DNA of 64,000 bases from an uncultured Selenomonadaceae bacterium (GTDB taxonomy: Bacteria; Bacillota; Negativicutes; Selenomonadales; Selenomonadaceae): positions 1-64,000 of the forward strand of contig CAJOHN010000014.1 in the NCBI GenBank assembly GCA_905234235.1, read 5' to 3'. Position numbers and translations under genes: made by a program. The notes below the pieces were generated by a model. The model saw only the letters and a list, made by a program, of their open reading frames with translations, did not search any database and had not been told where the DNA came from. How positions within the stretch are numbered: position 1 is the first letter of the stretch; each line of letters starts with the position of its first letter. This document shows, piece after piece, positions 1 to 10,121 of the stretch.

Positions 1-420
1 CTGCGCCGACTTGTTTGTGTCGTCCAGCGTTATCGTCCCGCTGTACAATGTCGAGCCGTCCGAACTCGTGTCTATCACTAAATCGCTGCCGTTGTACGCT
101 GCATTATTCACTGTCAACAAGCCGTTGCCCGTTACTTGCGCCGCAAACTCCGCCGTCAAATTCGCGCCGTCCGCAACGTTTATCGTCTCTATCCCGTCCG
201 CCACTTTCGTCAACGTCAATGCGCCATTTTCTACTTCCAACGTCGCCAACTGTGTTTTCGGATTCGTCAGGCTGTCGTACACCAACGCATTCTTACTCTG
301 CTTACTTAAATCTAAATTCTTATTCTCGTCTACCGCTATTATGTCCGAGAACCCCGTGCCCAATACATATTCCGTCGAATACCCCGATATTATTCTCTTG
401 TTTGCCTCGTCGAGTAAGCC
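1..420 (-). pseudogene. Out-of-frame continuation of the giant repeat surface protein
   Basis: Downstream of the stop of the giant repeat gene, a second minus-strand frame stays open to the window edge. It encodes the same kind of Asn/Ser/Thr/Gly-rich beta-repeat sequence (for example 'GLLDEANKRIISGY' and 'GNGLLTVNNAAYNGSD'). Switching frame at about 415-425, equivalent to one missing base in the GGG run on the minus strand, joins the two parts smoothly. The true gene therefore probably extends past the left edge of the window. The sequence alone cannot tell a real truncation from an assembly indel. Confidence 0.7.
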
Positions 421-3400
421 CTAGTCGTGCCGACCGTGAACTCGTCATTTTCATTGAGCGCGCCAACCGTCACCGTCGTTCCCTCGACCGCGATTGTCAT
501 CTCGCCTACGTCTGACGTTATCGCATTACCAGACGCCGTTACTACTACGCCGCTCGGAGCTGTTAGCGTCCCGCTCGACAATGTTATTGCACTTGCGCCG
601 GTTATCTCTGGTGTATCTTGCGCGTCTACCGTGAATTTATCCGTAGCCGTTACTGTAAATGACGTTGTGCCTTTAGAAATTGGAATACCCGAATAACTGC
701 TTGGGAAAGTAACTATCGCATTGTCGAGAACTACGCCCTTAAGTTTCAAAGTGCCGTTCGGCTCAAAAGTATAAGTCTTATTGGCGGTTTTCGTTAAATT
801 GCCGTAGTTGAATGCGTCGGCGGACGGATTATCAAAATCGACATCAGCAACCAAAACATTAGTGCCGACATCGCTTTTAATCGTTACGACGCCGTCTTTA
901 GCAAGTAAAATATCCTTCCAAGCACTGCCGGACAATTCGGAAGTCTTAACCGAAGTCGAGACGGTAGCATTAATTTTATTAGCCGCATTAAGCAAGCCGA
1001 TACCGGTCATTGTGTAAGAATCGGTACCGACATTAAATTTTTCGCCCGCGTTCAAATCGTTGATGGTTACGGAGTTCAAATTATCGGCTGTAACTTCGAG
1101 CGAGCCTTCAGTTGCGGTAATTGTTTCGTCTACGTTGGTACCGTTGTTGTAGCGCGTTGTAACTGTCGAATAATTATCCTTATCCAGTGTGACTGTGCCG
1201 TTGATTAAAAATGCGGCGTTGTTAGCGGAAGTTTCAATGGTCAAAACGTCCTGTGCGACGAAAGTTTTACTGTTTACCGTAAAGGTACCTGAGCTAGCGG
1301 TTTTAACAGTTTCTGTCAGTTCAGTTTTGAAATTATTAGCCGCGCCGCTTAAAGATACCGCCGTGAGTTTGCTTATATCGCCGCCGTCAGTAGTTTTGAG
1401 TTCGTAAGTTCCACCAGCGTAGGAAAGTTCCGCTACCCGTTTAGTCGGGTCAAACTCGCCCGCAGTCGTCTGTTCAACAACAATCGCATCATCAATCGGT
1501 GAAGTAAGATTAAGTTGTCCATTTGTATCAAGCGAAATTAACGAACTATAGTTATCGCTGACAATGGAATCATAGGATAGCGTGTGGTTAGCACTTATAG
1601 AGTCGTTGAAAAGTTTGCCAATCGCGCTGCCGTCCATTTTAACGAGCGTATTATCGCCGAAAACTTTATAAGTAGCCGTGTCGATTGTGAAAATGTCGCC
1701 GTCGGTGAGCCCGCCCAAAGATACCCATTTGCCGTCCGCCGCCGTCGCGGTAATCGAATCTGTAGCGTTGATAGAATCGGCATTCGCAATGGATATAGTT
1801 TTATGGGCAGAATCATTCGGCGTGACAGAATCGCCTTTGAATAAAGTAACTGTGCCGTTGTAAAGCGCGGAAGTTGTGCTAGTAGCATAAACCGTAAGAC
1901 TTGCGCCGTTGTAAGTTCTGCCGTTGATTGTGTAAGTGCCGTTGTCCGTCTCGACGGTCGTTTTGTCGGTTGCAAGCGATACAGTGCCGTCAGCAAGATG
2001 AACTTTAGAAATTTCTTTGCCTTGCAGGAATTTTAAAGTGTAATCATTTGTCGTGCCCGTAGCGCGATTGAGCGTCGCCAATCTCTCGGAGGTTTTGCTG
2101 TCCGTAACAACGTTACTATCCGCCTCAATCGTGACGTTGTTAAAGTTCAGGACTTCAACGGAGTTTTCGTCGGTAGTCTTAATGAAATTAGACCACAAAC
2201 TATCGCTGGCGGCGGGCAATGTGTAATCGCTGACGCCTGCCTCCGTCCAAAGTTTATTTCCGGTCGTCAAGCCCGCGCCCGTCATCTCGTAACCCGTGCC
2301 GTCAACCGTAAACTTATCACCGCTAACAGAGTCGGGCGTGAAAACCATCGTCGAAGGAATAAATTTATCAACCGTGCCGCTTATCGTGTGGCTGGCGTTC
2401 GTGGAGTCGACTACGTCAATTTCGTTAGCGTCAATGGCAGTAACAGGCAAAGTCGTAAAATTAGCATCCGCGATTGTCGCCTTAACGCTGTTATCACCCG
2501 CGCCGCCGATAACCGTAATTCCCGTCGGAGTTCCGGGCTTAAAGTTTTTAAAAGCCTCTTGAGTTAAGTCTACATTCCAATCCAGCGTGTAAATATTTCC
2601 CGCAGAATCTTTTTCAACGCTACCGTAGTAGAGGCTCGGCGGATTTATGCTGTCGACAAGTACAACCGATTTCGTTAAGCCGCTGCTTATGGTTATGTTG
2701 CCCAAAGTCGATACAGCCGAAATACCTAGCCAAATATCGCCCGTTGACTGTAAATCTGTAAGAGCGAGTTTGTTATTGGCGGGATTTACATCCTTCAAGA
2801 CGTATTCGATAACGTCACTGTTTTTATCGGTTTTAGTCAAGCCCGCGCTCGTGTAGTGGAAAGTAATCGTGCCGTCACTTTCGGCAATTTGGAAATCGTC
2901 ATTCTTAGTAAGATTTTCAATCGTAGTAGTGCCGCCTTTGACACTGACACTTAAACCGCCGCCAAGACTGTTTAGGAGCGTATAAGTTGCGCCGTTAATC
3001 TTGACAGCGTCGTTTACCTCATCAATGCTTTCAACCAACAGTCCGGCAGTCTCGTTGTAAGTGATTGTAATATCGCCGTTGCTCTTCTGGACAGTTTGCC
3101 CGCCCGCCGTGACGGTTTGATTGTTATCGCCGAGTTTTAAAATGCCGTCCGTCAAAGTCAAAGCCGTTGTGTTGTCGACGCGGAGCATGGAGCTATCGTA
3201 ATTTACGACAAAGCCATTGACAGTATCCGTCGACATGAACCCGTTGCCGTAAGCATTAATGGAAACATTTACAAAATCGCTGGTCAAACTTACGGGTTGC
3301 ACGGAGTCGGTAATGGTTACAGATTTAATCGTTACGTCATTGGTTGAGCCGAGCGTGCTTAAGCCATAACCACTGCCGCCGCTGATACTCTCGAACGTGC

Positions 3401-6400
3401 CGTAAATTTTAACGGTGTCAGTTGAATCAGCAAGGAACGCCGTAACAGAACTAACGTTGGAATTGTTAATCGTAAAGTTGCCGTCCGTCGTCAGTAAATT
3501 GTACCAAGAAGAAGCGACCGTTAAATCATCGAGTGCAATGGAGCCGTTCGTCGTCGCGACTGTATCGCCGTTCCAAATTTTGCCGTCAGTCCGTTCAAAT
3601 CTGCCGTTCGATAACAACGTATAATTTGTTCCGTCGAAGGTAAAGCTTTCATTTCCTTCCAATCCGCCGACACTTGCACTGCCACCCGTCAAGCTGATTG
3701 TTATTTCGCCGTTGACGCTTGAAATATCTTTGCCCGCGAGAATTGACTGCGTGGAGTCGCTGACGGTAAGGACGCCCGCCGATAAAGTAATGTTCGCCGA
3801 AGCACCGTTGACACTCGCGCCGCTTGCAGAATCTTTAACGGTGTAATCGGTAGGAATGCTGACGTTGAGGGTCGCGCCGGAACCGTTGATTGTCGTGTTT
3901 GCAAAATCGCTTGAAAGACTAAGTGTCGTATCGGAAATATTTATCGCTTTGCCGGTAAAAGCGGCGTCATTGGTGCCCTTACTGAGATAATAGCCGCCGC
4001 TAATCGTATCAATCGCGCCGTATTTGGTATTTCTAGCAGAGTTAAGGACAACCCAAGAATTTGCACCCGTCGGCGTCGGCGGGATGACAAGCGCATTATT
4101 TTCTACAACGGTTATGTAAGACCAACTTGAATCTGCGCGGAGTTTCGCGAGCGTTATGTTATCGGTTTTGTTAATGGCGTTGTCCGTCCAAAGTTTATCG
4201 TCCGTGATAAAGCCGAGCGCGGAACTGATACTGCTTACGGTATAATTTTCTGTGCCGTTGACAGTAAAAGATTCAGTCTCATCAAAGTCGCTGAGGGTAA
4301 CTTCACTGCCGTTGACGCTGACGCTAAGTTCTAAGCCGCCGCTGTTAGCGATGATACTGTTGGCACTGCCTGCGACTATCGTTTTAAGTCCCGTCGGTGC
4401 GATAAGCCCTGCCGTCTGAGTGATAGCATTCACTCCGCTGAGACTTGCGCCGCCGCTTGTCGAATCCGTAACCGCAAATGAATTGCCGCTTAAGCTGTCG
4501 ACTTTGAAAGCCGCATTGGAGCTGATGCCTTCAAAATTTTTGTCTTTGAAATCGCTCGCGAGGGAGACGATTGTATCTTTGAATTTAATCGTATCGTTAC
4601 CCCAACCGTCCGTCGCTGATTTTAAAGAATAGCCGCTAGCAACCGTCGTAAGTTCGGCGTGGAGGCTCACGGGATTATTTACATCATTGACAACAAAAAC
4701 ATTGTCCGTAATGCTTGAGCCTATGGTTAAAGTGCTCGCCGCGACCATGCCGAGCCAATCCCCGCCGTTTGTCGCGAGGGACCCTAACGCAAATACGCTG
4801 TTATCTTTGGAGCCGCGCAGAAGTTTGGAATTACTCGCCAAGCCGGCTGAACTTAACGTATAACTGCCCGTATAATTGCCGCCACTGACGGAAAAGACTT
4901 CGTTAGCGTCGACGCCGCCGATTGAAGGATTAGTATTGCCCTCCGCCACTACGACGGTTGAATTATCGCCCGCATTAACTGTATAACCGCCGACGGAAAC
5001 ATTGAGATTTTTATCCGCCGTCAAAGAGCCGCCGATTAAATTGGCTTTCGCCGCCCCGTCAAGACTGGTAACGCTATTATCGAGAGTAACTTGATAGCCG
5101 TCGTTTCCGTCATCAGTCACGATAAAAGTTGAATTAGGAGCGGAAATCGTCACACTAGTTAAGCCGCTGCCCAATGAAAGTGCATTCACGCTGCTATCAA
5201 TGGAAACGTTAGAAAGCGTATCCGTTCCGCCGCCCGCCAAGGTATAAGTTGAGTTAGAACCTTGCAACGAGCCGAAAATATTCGTCAAAGCGTCATTAAC
5301 GAGAACTGCAGGCAAGGTAGAATTATCCGCAGGAACTTTTAGGCTACTGTTGTTTATGAATATCAGATTTTCCCAGCTGTCGGATTGAGAAAGAGAGGAA
5401 GTCGTGACGGAAGCATTGCTAAGGGAATGATTATTCGGGCTCCAAATGCCGACGGGATTTGCAACTGTCGAATCGGCATATTTGAAGAAACCGATACTCG
5501 CGGCAGAATATTTTGCTCCGTCGTAAACGAAAATATCATTGCCGTTGTAAGTCAAGCCGTTGATTGTGACGTCGGAAGAATCGCCTGAAACCGTCATTCC
5601 GTCGCCACTGACAACAGAATAATCTTTGCCGTCGTAAGTAAAATTATCAAGGCTTGAAGCGTTAATATTCGTTTTAGAACTTGTGTAGTCAACGGTCATT
5701 GCGGGCGTAGATTTAACGTGAAAATCTTTGCCGCCGGAGTTGACTGTCTGAGTATTATCCGCGCCTATCGTGCCGCCCAAGAGATTTAAAGAAGTCGCAC
5801 CGGATATTGCCAAGTTTGTACTGGAAACGGTTGCGTTGCTTACTTTGAAAGTATCATTGCCTTCAGCGACCGTTAAGCTTGCCTTTTGCCCGCCGACGAT
5901 TGTCGTGGTGTTGTTCGTAAGGCTTCTGTAAATTGTGGTGTCGCCGCCCGTAATTGAAACTTTATTTACAGCCGCCGTAAAAGTCCCTACGCTGTCGCCG
6001 CCGATTGTGCTTAACGTGTACTCGCTACCATTAACGAGAAGCTCGGCGTATTTAACCGTCGGAGTGACCGAATCATTAACAACTACGGAGTGAACAGTAT
6101 TCGTCGTGCCGATGTCCAAACCTTGACTATCGGGAACGATTAAAGCCGCCATGTTTTCTTCCAAACTATTGAGCACTACACCGATTCCACCGGTGCCGCC
6201 GCCATTAACGGTTTGTCCTGTGAATATTTTACCCGATGACATTAAGCCGAAGTCGCTCTTGGTGTAAGTCACGCCGCCGAAAGTAAAAGATTCGCCGTCG
6301 TCAATGTCGCCGAGAGTTACGTTATTGCCCGAGCGCGCTATGATTAAACCGTCGCCATTATCGCCTGAAACGCTGTAGCCCGAAATTACAGAGGCGGTGC

Positions 6401-8363
6401 CGACCGTTATTGTTTGAGCGTCTGCGCCTGTGCTGTCAGTTTTTAAAGTGCCGCTTGTTAAGCTGATACCCAACGCGCCGTCGACGGATGCCATGTTATC
6501 GGCACTTGAAATTGTGAAATATTCCAAGCCGCTTTTTACGGATGAGGTTGTAAAATTAGCTACATTGGAAATGTTTATAGGAGTTCCCGCGTAATCGTCA
6601 TCAATTTCTACCGTCAAATCTGCGGCACTTGTGATTGAGGTTAATTTTGTTGAGCCGATGTTTCTGAGTTGCCAGCCGTTCGTCGTTTTAGTCAGCGTAC
6701 CATATCTTGTTTTACCGTCACTGCTTAAAACAACAAGTTTATTACTCAGATGGCTGTTTGCGTCTAAAGAGTAAGTATTCGTAAGATTGTTTGAAATGGA
6801 AAGTCCGTTCGCGCTTGATATTGTGTGACCGTAGCCCAGCAATGTACTCGTTGAATAATTTATGTCGCCCATAGACAGGGTTGTCGTCGAGCTGAGGCTT
6901 TCAGTATAGTACTTGGCACCTGAACCATTTATGCTAGCGTCAGTTGCGTTATTATTCGCCAGAACCAATACGTTACTGGAAAGCATCCTGTAATAACTAT
7001 CAACGCTATTATTTTTCGTCCTAAATAAATCGCCATCGCCTAAGCCGGAAACTGAAACATTTCCACTTGTTTCTTTGCCAAAGATGAACCTTAGGCTTTT
7101 ATCGTTATCAATATGTGAGTAGTAACCAGTGCTGTTGTAGCTAATGTAATTTGAAGGAACTGATCCATAAGGATTAAGGACAATACTAGTGATGCCTTGA
7201 CTGTCAACAGAGGCATTTACATTCATAACACTGCTTGAATTGTTATGACGAGCCCCAATTTCTATGTTGCTGATTTTATAGCTGTTATAGTTATTCTCTC
7301 CTGTATGCGAATTACTCGCCAACAAAAGTTGCCAGCCGTTGTTTCCATCGGAATTTATGAGTGCATGTGGTCGAACAGAACCTAAAGTGTTATTTGCTCC
7401 GACTGAAACATTTACACCGGTATCTCCGAGATAAACATTTTGAAGAGTTGAAGCATACAAGGTGCCGCCGACCGCCCCCATTAAGGTAACGTTATTTCCG
7501 TTATTTCCACTCACGGAGGCTTCAGCACCGCTTATGGAGAGGCTAAAGCTTGAATTTCCAAAGGAAAACGCTTGATTTGTTGAGGTACCTATTGATATGT
7601 TAGCGGCATCATTAAAGGAGACGCCCGAACCTGAAAAAGAATCAGATAACACAACGTGCGCAGGTTTATTGGTACTCGATAACGTAATATTTCTGTTTGT
7701 GCCGAGAGTCGCATAAGAAACTGCATTTGTTGTATCCGCCGCGACGACGCCCGTATAACCCGCCGCAGAAAAATTATTTGCGTTGGTGATGTTGATTACT
7801 GAATCGCTACCTACTGGCAAAATGCTGTACCATGCGCTACTGCCTGTTGCATCACCGGAGGATAATGTTACAGTTTCTCCTCTGACTTTGTTATAAGCGG
7901 TTGAAGTTCCCGCCCAAAGTGCTCCGTTCGTATCAGCGTATTGGCTCCCACCAACTAAAAAAACGTCACCGTTGTCAATGTCTCCAAGAGTATAGTTACT
8001 GCCGCCGCTTAACGTCACACCTAAGCCGGTTGTTCCCGCGCTTTGCAGAGTGTAGTTGTCGTAGGAAGTGCCAGCCGACGCCAAAGATACAGCAACCGAA
8101 CCAACGGCTGCACTGTTACTTGTAAGGTTACCCGCTGAGCCGCTAACGACATTAATTTGGCTTATGTTACCGCTCGAATCAACAGAAACCTCCGTCGTGC
8201 CGCTGATTATCAAGGAATAGCTGGCAGTTGTGTTGTTGCCGATATAAAACGATACAGTATCTGTAGCACCTGACGAAGTTGTAAAAGTATGTGAACCGCC
8301 TGCCGAACTATCTACGGTTATCGTTTCAGCAAAACGTTGCAAATCGAAGGTGAAATTTTTCAT
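390..8363 (-). CDS. Giant repetitive surface/adhesin-like protein (2657 aa, apparent C-terminal frameshift)
   Basis: This is a very long acidic, Asn/Ser/Thr/Gly-rich protein almost without Cys, as expected for a secreted beta-rich surface protein. It starts at ATG 8363 with an AAGGAG ribosome binding site and opens with 'MKNFTFDLQRFAE'. I recall that N-terminus from Negativicutes surface proteins; it is not a classical signal peptide. The body is built of divergent repeats of roughly 130 or more residues, each with a unit like 'GLEGNESFTFDGTNYTLL', 'DIDDGESFTFGGVTYT' or 'GLTDGDIFTIDTATYKV'. I count about nine such units. Between them lie 'KLWT...' and 'VLVND...NP' elements. The open frame ends after 'EFTVGTTRAYSTRQTRE' inside the ninth unit, while the repeat continues in another frame. 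The function (adhesin, S-layer-like or matrix) is inferred from composition. No enzymatic domain is recognisable. Confidence 0.75.
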   Translation of the reverse strand: MKNFTFDLQRFAETITVDSSAGGSHTFTTSSGATDTVSFYIGNNTTASYSLIISGTTEVSVDSSGNISQINVVSGSAGNLTSNSAAVGSVAVSLASAGTSYDNYTLQSAGTTGLGVTLSGGSNYTLGDIDNGDVFLVGGSQYADTNGALWAGTSTAYNKVRGETVTLSSGDATGSSAWYSILPVGSDSVINITNANNFSAAGYTGVVAADTTNAVSYATLGTNRNITLSSTNKPAHVVLSDSFSGSGVSFNDAANISIGTSTNQAFSFGNSSFSLSISGAEASVSGNNGNNVTLMGAVGGTLYASTLQNVYLGDTGVNVSVGANNTLGSVRPHALINSDGNNGWQLLLASNSHTGENNYNSYKISNIEIGARHNNSSSVMNVNASVDSQGITSIVLNPYGSVPSNYISYNSTGYYSHIDNDKSLRFIFGKETSGNVSVSGLGDGDLFRTKNNSVDSYYRMLSSNVLVLANNNATDASINGSGAKYYTESLSSTTTLSMGDINYSTSTLLGYGHTISSANGLSISNNLTNTYSLDANSHLSNKLVVLSSDGKTRYGTLTKTTNGWQLRNIGSTKLTSITSAADLTVEIDDDYAGTPINISNVANFTTSSVKSGLEYFTISSADNMASVDGALGISLTSGTLKTDSTGADAQTITVGTASVISGYSVSGDNGDGLIIARSGNNVTLGDIDDGESFTFGGVTYTKSDFGLMSSGKIFTGQTVNGGGTGGIGVVLNSLEENMAALIVPDSQGLDIGTTNTVHSVVVNDSVTPTVKYAELLVNGSEYTLSTIGGDSVGTFTAAVNKVSITGGDTTIYRSLTNNTTTIVGGQKASLTVAEGNDTFKVSNATVSSTNLAISGATSLNLLGGTIGADNTQTVNSGGKDFHVKSTPAMTVDYTSSKTNINASSLDNFTYDGKDYSVVSGDGMTVSGDSSDVTINGLTYNGNDIFVYDGAKYSAASIGFFKYADSTVANPVGIWSPNNHSLSNASVTTSSLSQSDSWENLIFINNSSLKVPADNSTLPAVLVNDALTNIFGSLQGSNSTYTLAGGGTDTLSNVSIDSSVNALSLGSGLTSVTISAPNSTFIVTDDGNDGYQVTLDNSVTSLDGAAKANLIGGSLTADKNLNVSVGGYTVNAGDNSTVVVAEGNTNPSIGGVDANEVFSVSGGNYTGSYTLSSAGLASNSKLLRGSKDNSVFALGSLATNGGDWLGMVAASTLTIGSSITDNVFVVNDVNNPVSLHAELTTVASGYSLKSATDGWGNDTIKFKDTIVSLASDFKDKNFEGISSNAAFKVDSLSGNSFAVTDSTSGGASLSGVNAITQTAGLIAPTGLKTIVAGSANSIIANSGGLELSVSVNGSEVTLSDFDETESFTVNGTENYTVSSISSALGFITDDKLWTDNAINKTDNITLAKLRADSSWSYITVVENNALVIPPTPTGANSWVVLNSARNTKYGAIDTISGGYYLSKGTNDAAFTGKAINISDTTLSLSSDFANTTINGSGATLNVSIPTDYTVKDSASGASVNGASANITLSAGVLTVSDSTQSILAGKDISSVNGEITISLTGGSASVGGLEGNESFTFDGTNYTLLSNGRFERTDGKIWNGDTVATTNGSIALDDLTVASSWYNLLTTDGNFTINNSNVSSVTAFLADSTDTVKIYGTFESISGGSGYGLSTLGSTNDVTIKSVTITDSVQPVSLTSDFVNVSINAYGNGFMSTDTVNGFVVNYDSSMLRVDNTTALTLTDGILKLGDNNQTVTAGGQTVQKSNGDITITYNETAGLLVESIDEVNDAVKINGATYTLLNSLGGGLSVSVKGGTTTIENLTKNDDFQIAESDGTITFHYTSAGLTKTDKNSDVIEYVLKDVNPANNKLALTDLQSTGDIWLGISAVSTLGNITISSGLTKSVVLVDSINPPSLYYGSVEKDSAGNIYTLDWNVDLTQEAFKNFKPGTPTGITVIGGAGDNSVKATIADANFTTLPVTAIDANEIDVVDSTNASHTISGTVDKFIPSTMVFTPDSVSGDKFTVDGTGYEMTGAGLTTGNKLWTEAGVSDYTLPAASDSLWSNFIKTTDENSVEVLNFNNVTIEADSNVVTDSKTSERLATLNRATGTTNDYTLKFLQGKEISKVHLADGTVSLATDKTTVETDNGTYTINGRTYNGASLTVYATSTTSALYNGTVTLFKGDSVTPNDSAHKTISIANADSINATDSITATAADGKWVSLGGLTDGDIFTIDTATYKVFGDNTLVKMDGSAIGKLFNDSISANHTLSYDSIVSDNYSSLISLDTNGQLNLTSPIDDAIVVEQTTAGEFDPTKRVAELSYAGGTYELKTTDGGDISKLTAVSLSGAANNFKTELTETVKTASSGTFTVNSKTFVAQDVLTIETSANNAAFLINGTVTLDKDNYSTVTTRYNNGTNVDETITATEGSLEVTADNLNSVTINDLNAGEKFNVGTDSYTMTGIGLLNAANKINATVSTSVKTSELSGSAWKDILLAKDGVVTIKSDVGTNVLVADVDFDNPSADAFNYGNLTKTANKTYTFEPNGTLKLKGVVLDNAIVTFPSSYSGIPISKGTTSFTVTATDKFTVDAQDTPEITGASAITLSSGTLTAPSGVVVTASGNAITSDVGEMTIAVEGTTVTVGALNENDEFTVGTTRAYSTRQTRE

Positions 8364-8431
8364 GGTAAATCAGTCTCCTTCCCTGTATTTTTCTCCTAAT
8401 TTTATCGAAAGAATCGCGCCATATCTTAATT

Positions 8432-8474
8432 AAAAAAAAGGATTAGGGTTAAGCTTTAATTCGCTCCCTAATCC
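8432..8474 (-). terminator. Rho-independent terminator of the decarboxylase beta gene
   Basis: GGATTAGGG and CCCTAATCC form a perfect 9-bp stem, followed on the minus strand by eight T. It lies directly after the decarboxylase beta subunit gene and before the leader of the giant surface gene. Confidence 0.8.
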
Positions 8475-8487
8475 CACCTCTCAAGAT

Positions 8488-9621
8488 TTATTTCAACATG
8501 GCAAGCATAGTGCCCGCCGCGACCGCCGTACCTATGACGCCCGCGACATTCGGACCCATTGCGTGCATTAAGAGATAATTTCCGGGTTTTGATTTCATGC
8601 CGACGAGTTGCGATACACGCGCTGCCATCGGGACTGCCGAAACGCCCGCCGAGCCGATTAAAGGATTAATCGCGCCGCCCGTCATTTTGCACATAATTTT
8701 TCCGAACAATAAGCCGCCCGCCGTGCCGCCCATAAACGCAACCAAACCAAGCCCGATAATCAGTAACGTATCTGTGCGCAAGAAACTTTCCGCGCTCATA
8801 GTCATGCCGGTGCCCGTGCCCAAGAAAATAGTAACGATATTGATAAGAGCATTCTGCGCGGTGTCGGAAAGTCTGTCCGTCACGCCCGACTCCCTGAACA
8901 AATTGCCGAGCATTAAGCAACCGAGTAACGCAGCTATCGGCGGCAAAAGTAAGCTGATAAAAATCGTCGAGACAATCGGGAATACGACGCGTTCAAATTT
9001 TGTGACTTCGCGCAGTTCTGTCATGACAATTTCGCGTTCCGCTTGAGAAGTCATCAGCTTCATAATCGGCGGTTGAATCAACGGGACAAGCGACATATAA
9101 GAATAAGCCGCAACCGCGATCGCACCGAGTAAATGCGGAGCAAGTTTCGTTGAAAGATAAATTGACGTGGGACCGTCCGCGCCGCCGATAATTCCAATAG
9201 CCGCTGCCTCGTGAACGTCAAAGCCGACAAGCATAGCTCCGCCCAGTGCGACGAAGACACCGACTTGAGCTGCCGCGCCTAAAAGTAACGTCGAAGGTCT
9301 GGCAAGTAACGGGCTAAAATCTGTCATCGCCCCAATTCCCAAAAAGATTAGCGGCGGGAAAATTTCGTAGGTTATGCCGTAGTTGATTGCTTTCATTACG
9401 TTCATTTCCTCGCCGAAAAATCCAGTGTTCGGGAAGTTGGCAAGGATACAGCCGAACGCTATCGGACCAAGCAGAAGCGGTTCAAATTCCTTAACAAAAG
9501 CCATGTACAAAAGCAAAAGTCCGACGAGAATCATAATGCCATTGCCCATCGTAAACGCCGAAAAGCCGCTGTCATTCCACACGGCTTGGAGCGACACGCT
9601 GAACGCATTTAGAGCTTCCAA
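8488..9621 (-). CDS. oadB: Na+-translocating decarboxylase, beta subunit (OadB/MmdB family)
   Basis: This polytopic membrane protein of 377 residues is the ion-pumping subunit of biotin-dependent decarboxylases (oxaloacetate, methylmalonyl-CoA or glutaconyl-CoA). Decarboxylation of carboxybiotin drives Na+ export through it. The family signature 'GGADGPTS' is at residues 146-153 and contains the conserved Asp of the ion path. Length and hydrophobic pattern (about nine membrane segments) match the family. The start is TTG 9621, preceded by AAAAGGAG. The gamma/delta-type subunit lies 16 bp upstream. The carboxyltransferase and biotin-carrier subunits are not in the window, so substrate is uncertain. 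The methylmalonyl-CoA mutase genes at the other end make methylmalonyl-CoA the likely one. Confidence 0.93.
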   Translation of the reverse strand: MEALNAFSVSLQAVWNDSGFSAFTMGNGIMILVGLLLLYMAFVKEFEPLLLGPIAFGCILANFPNTGFFGEEMNVMKAINYGITYEIFPPLIFLGIGAMTDFSPLLARPSTLLLGAAAQVGVFVALGGAMLVGFDVHEAAAIGIIGGADGPTSIYLSTKLAPHLLGAIAVAAYSYMSLVPLIQPPIMKLMTSQAEREIVMTELREVTKFERVVFPIVSTIFISLLLPPIAALLGCLMLGNLFRESGVTDRLSDTAQNALINIVTIFLGTGTGMTMSAESFLRTDTLLIIGLGLVAFMGGTAGGLLFGKIMCKMTGGAINPLIGSAGVSAVPMAARVSQLVGMKSKPGNYLLMHAMGPNVAGVIGTAVAAGTMLAMLK

Positions 9622-9637
9622 AAAATATCACTCCTTT

Positions 9638-10003
9638 TCATTTACGTTGCAGGGTATTGAACTTGGCGGAGGCTCTCCACGCTGTGCCCTCGTGATTTAC
9701 AATCCGCACTGCCTTGACTTGTCCCGCGAATCCGTAAGCGGTAATTGCCGCCGATATTGACGCAATGACTTCCGGTTTGATACCTTCTTCGATAACGGGA
9801 GGAGGAGCGGGAGCAGGCTCCGACTTCACCGCGACGAGAGGTTCTTCTTCGTCTGTCACTTGAGGTTTAGCGGGCTTTTTGGTCGGGTCGAGGAAGTGAA
9901 TCAATTTGATCAGATAAATCAGCGAGATTAGCACTATGAAGACGACCGTCATATTTATCATCATGATAATCAACGGGTTCGTCGTTACCGGAGAATGTTC
10001 CAT
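9638..10003 (-). CDS. Na+-pump decarboxylase gamma/delta subunit (OadG/MmdD family)
   Basis: This small membrane-anchor subunit of a Na+-translocating decarboxylase is about 121 aa. One hydrophobic segment spans roughly residues 10-35. An acidic, Ala/Pro-rich linker ('EPAPAPPP') follows, then a C-terminal region resembling the OadG tail, which holds the complex together. The start is ATG 10003 because GAGGTGG lies 8 nt upstream. A longer reading from GTG 10015 would place the start inside that ribosome binding site. It is cotranscribed with the beta subunit gene. A TATAAT hexamer (10049-10044) lies upstream, but no good -35 box is visible. Confidence 0.82.
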   Translation of the reverse strand: MEHSPVTTNPLIIMMINMTVVFIVLISLIYLIKLIHFLDPTKKPAKPQVTDEEEPLVAVKSEPAPAPPPVIEEGIKPEVIASISAAITAYGFAGQVKAVRIVNHEGTAWRASAKFNTLQRK

Positions 10004-10121
10004 GAATAAAACCACCTCGATTGATATTTACAAAGCTTATCGCATTATAAACGTCTACGCGAAAAAAATAAAGCATTATCTTACTTGCCGAGTGTAATTC
10101 AATTCGCTTGCCAAAAATCCT

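Noticed and set aside
11-1863. Several plus-strand ORFs of 60-170 codons opposite the giant surface gene
   Set aside because: They are shadows of the repetitive minus-strand gene. They have no ribosome binding sites, and their composition mirrors the reverse complement of its codons.
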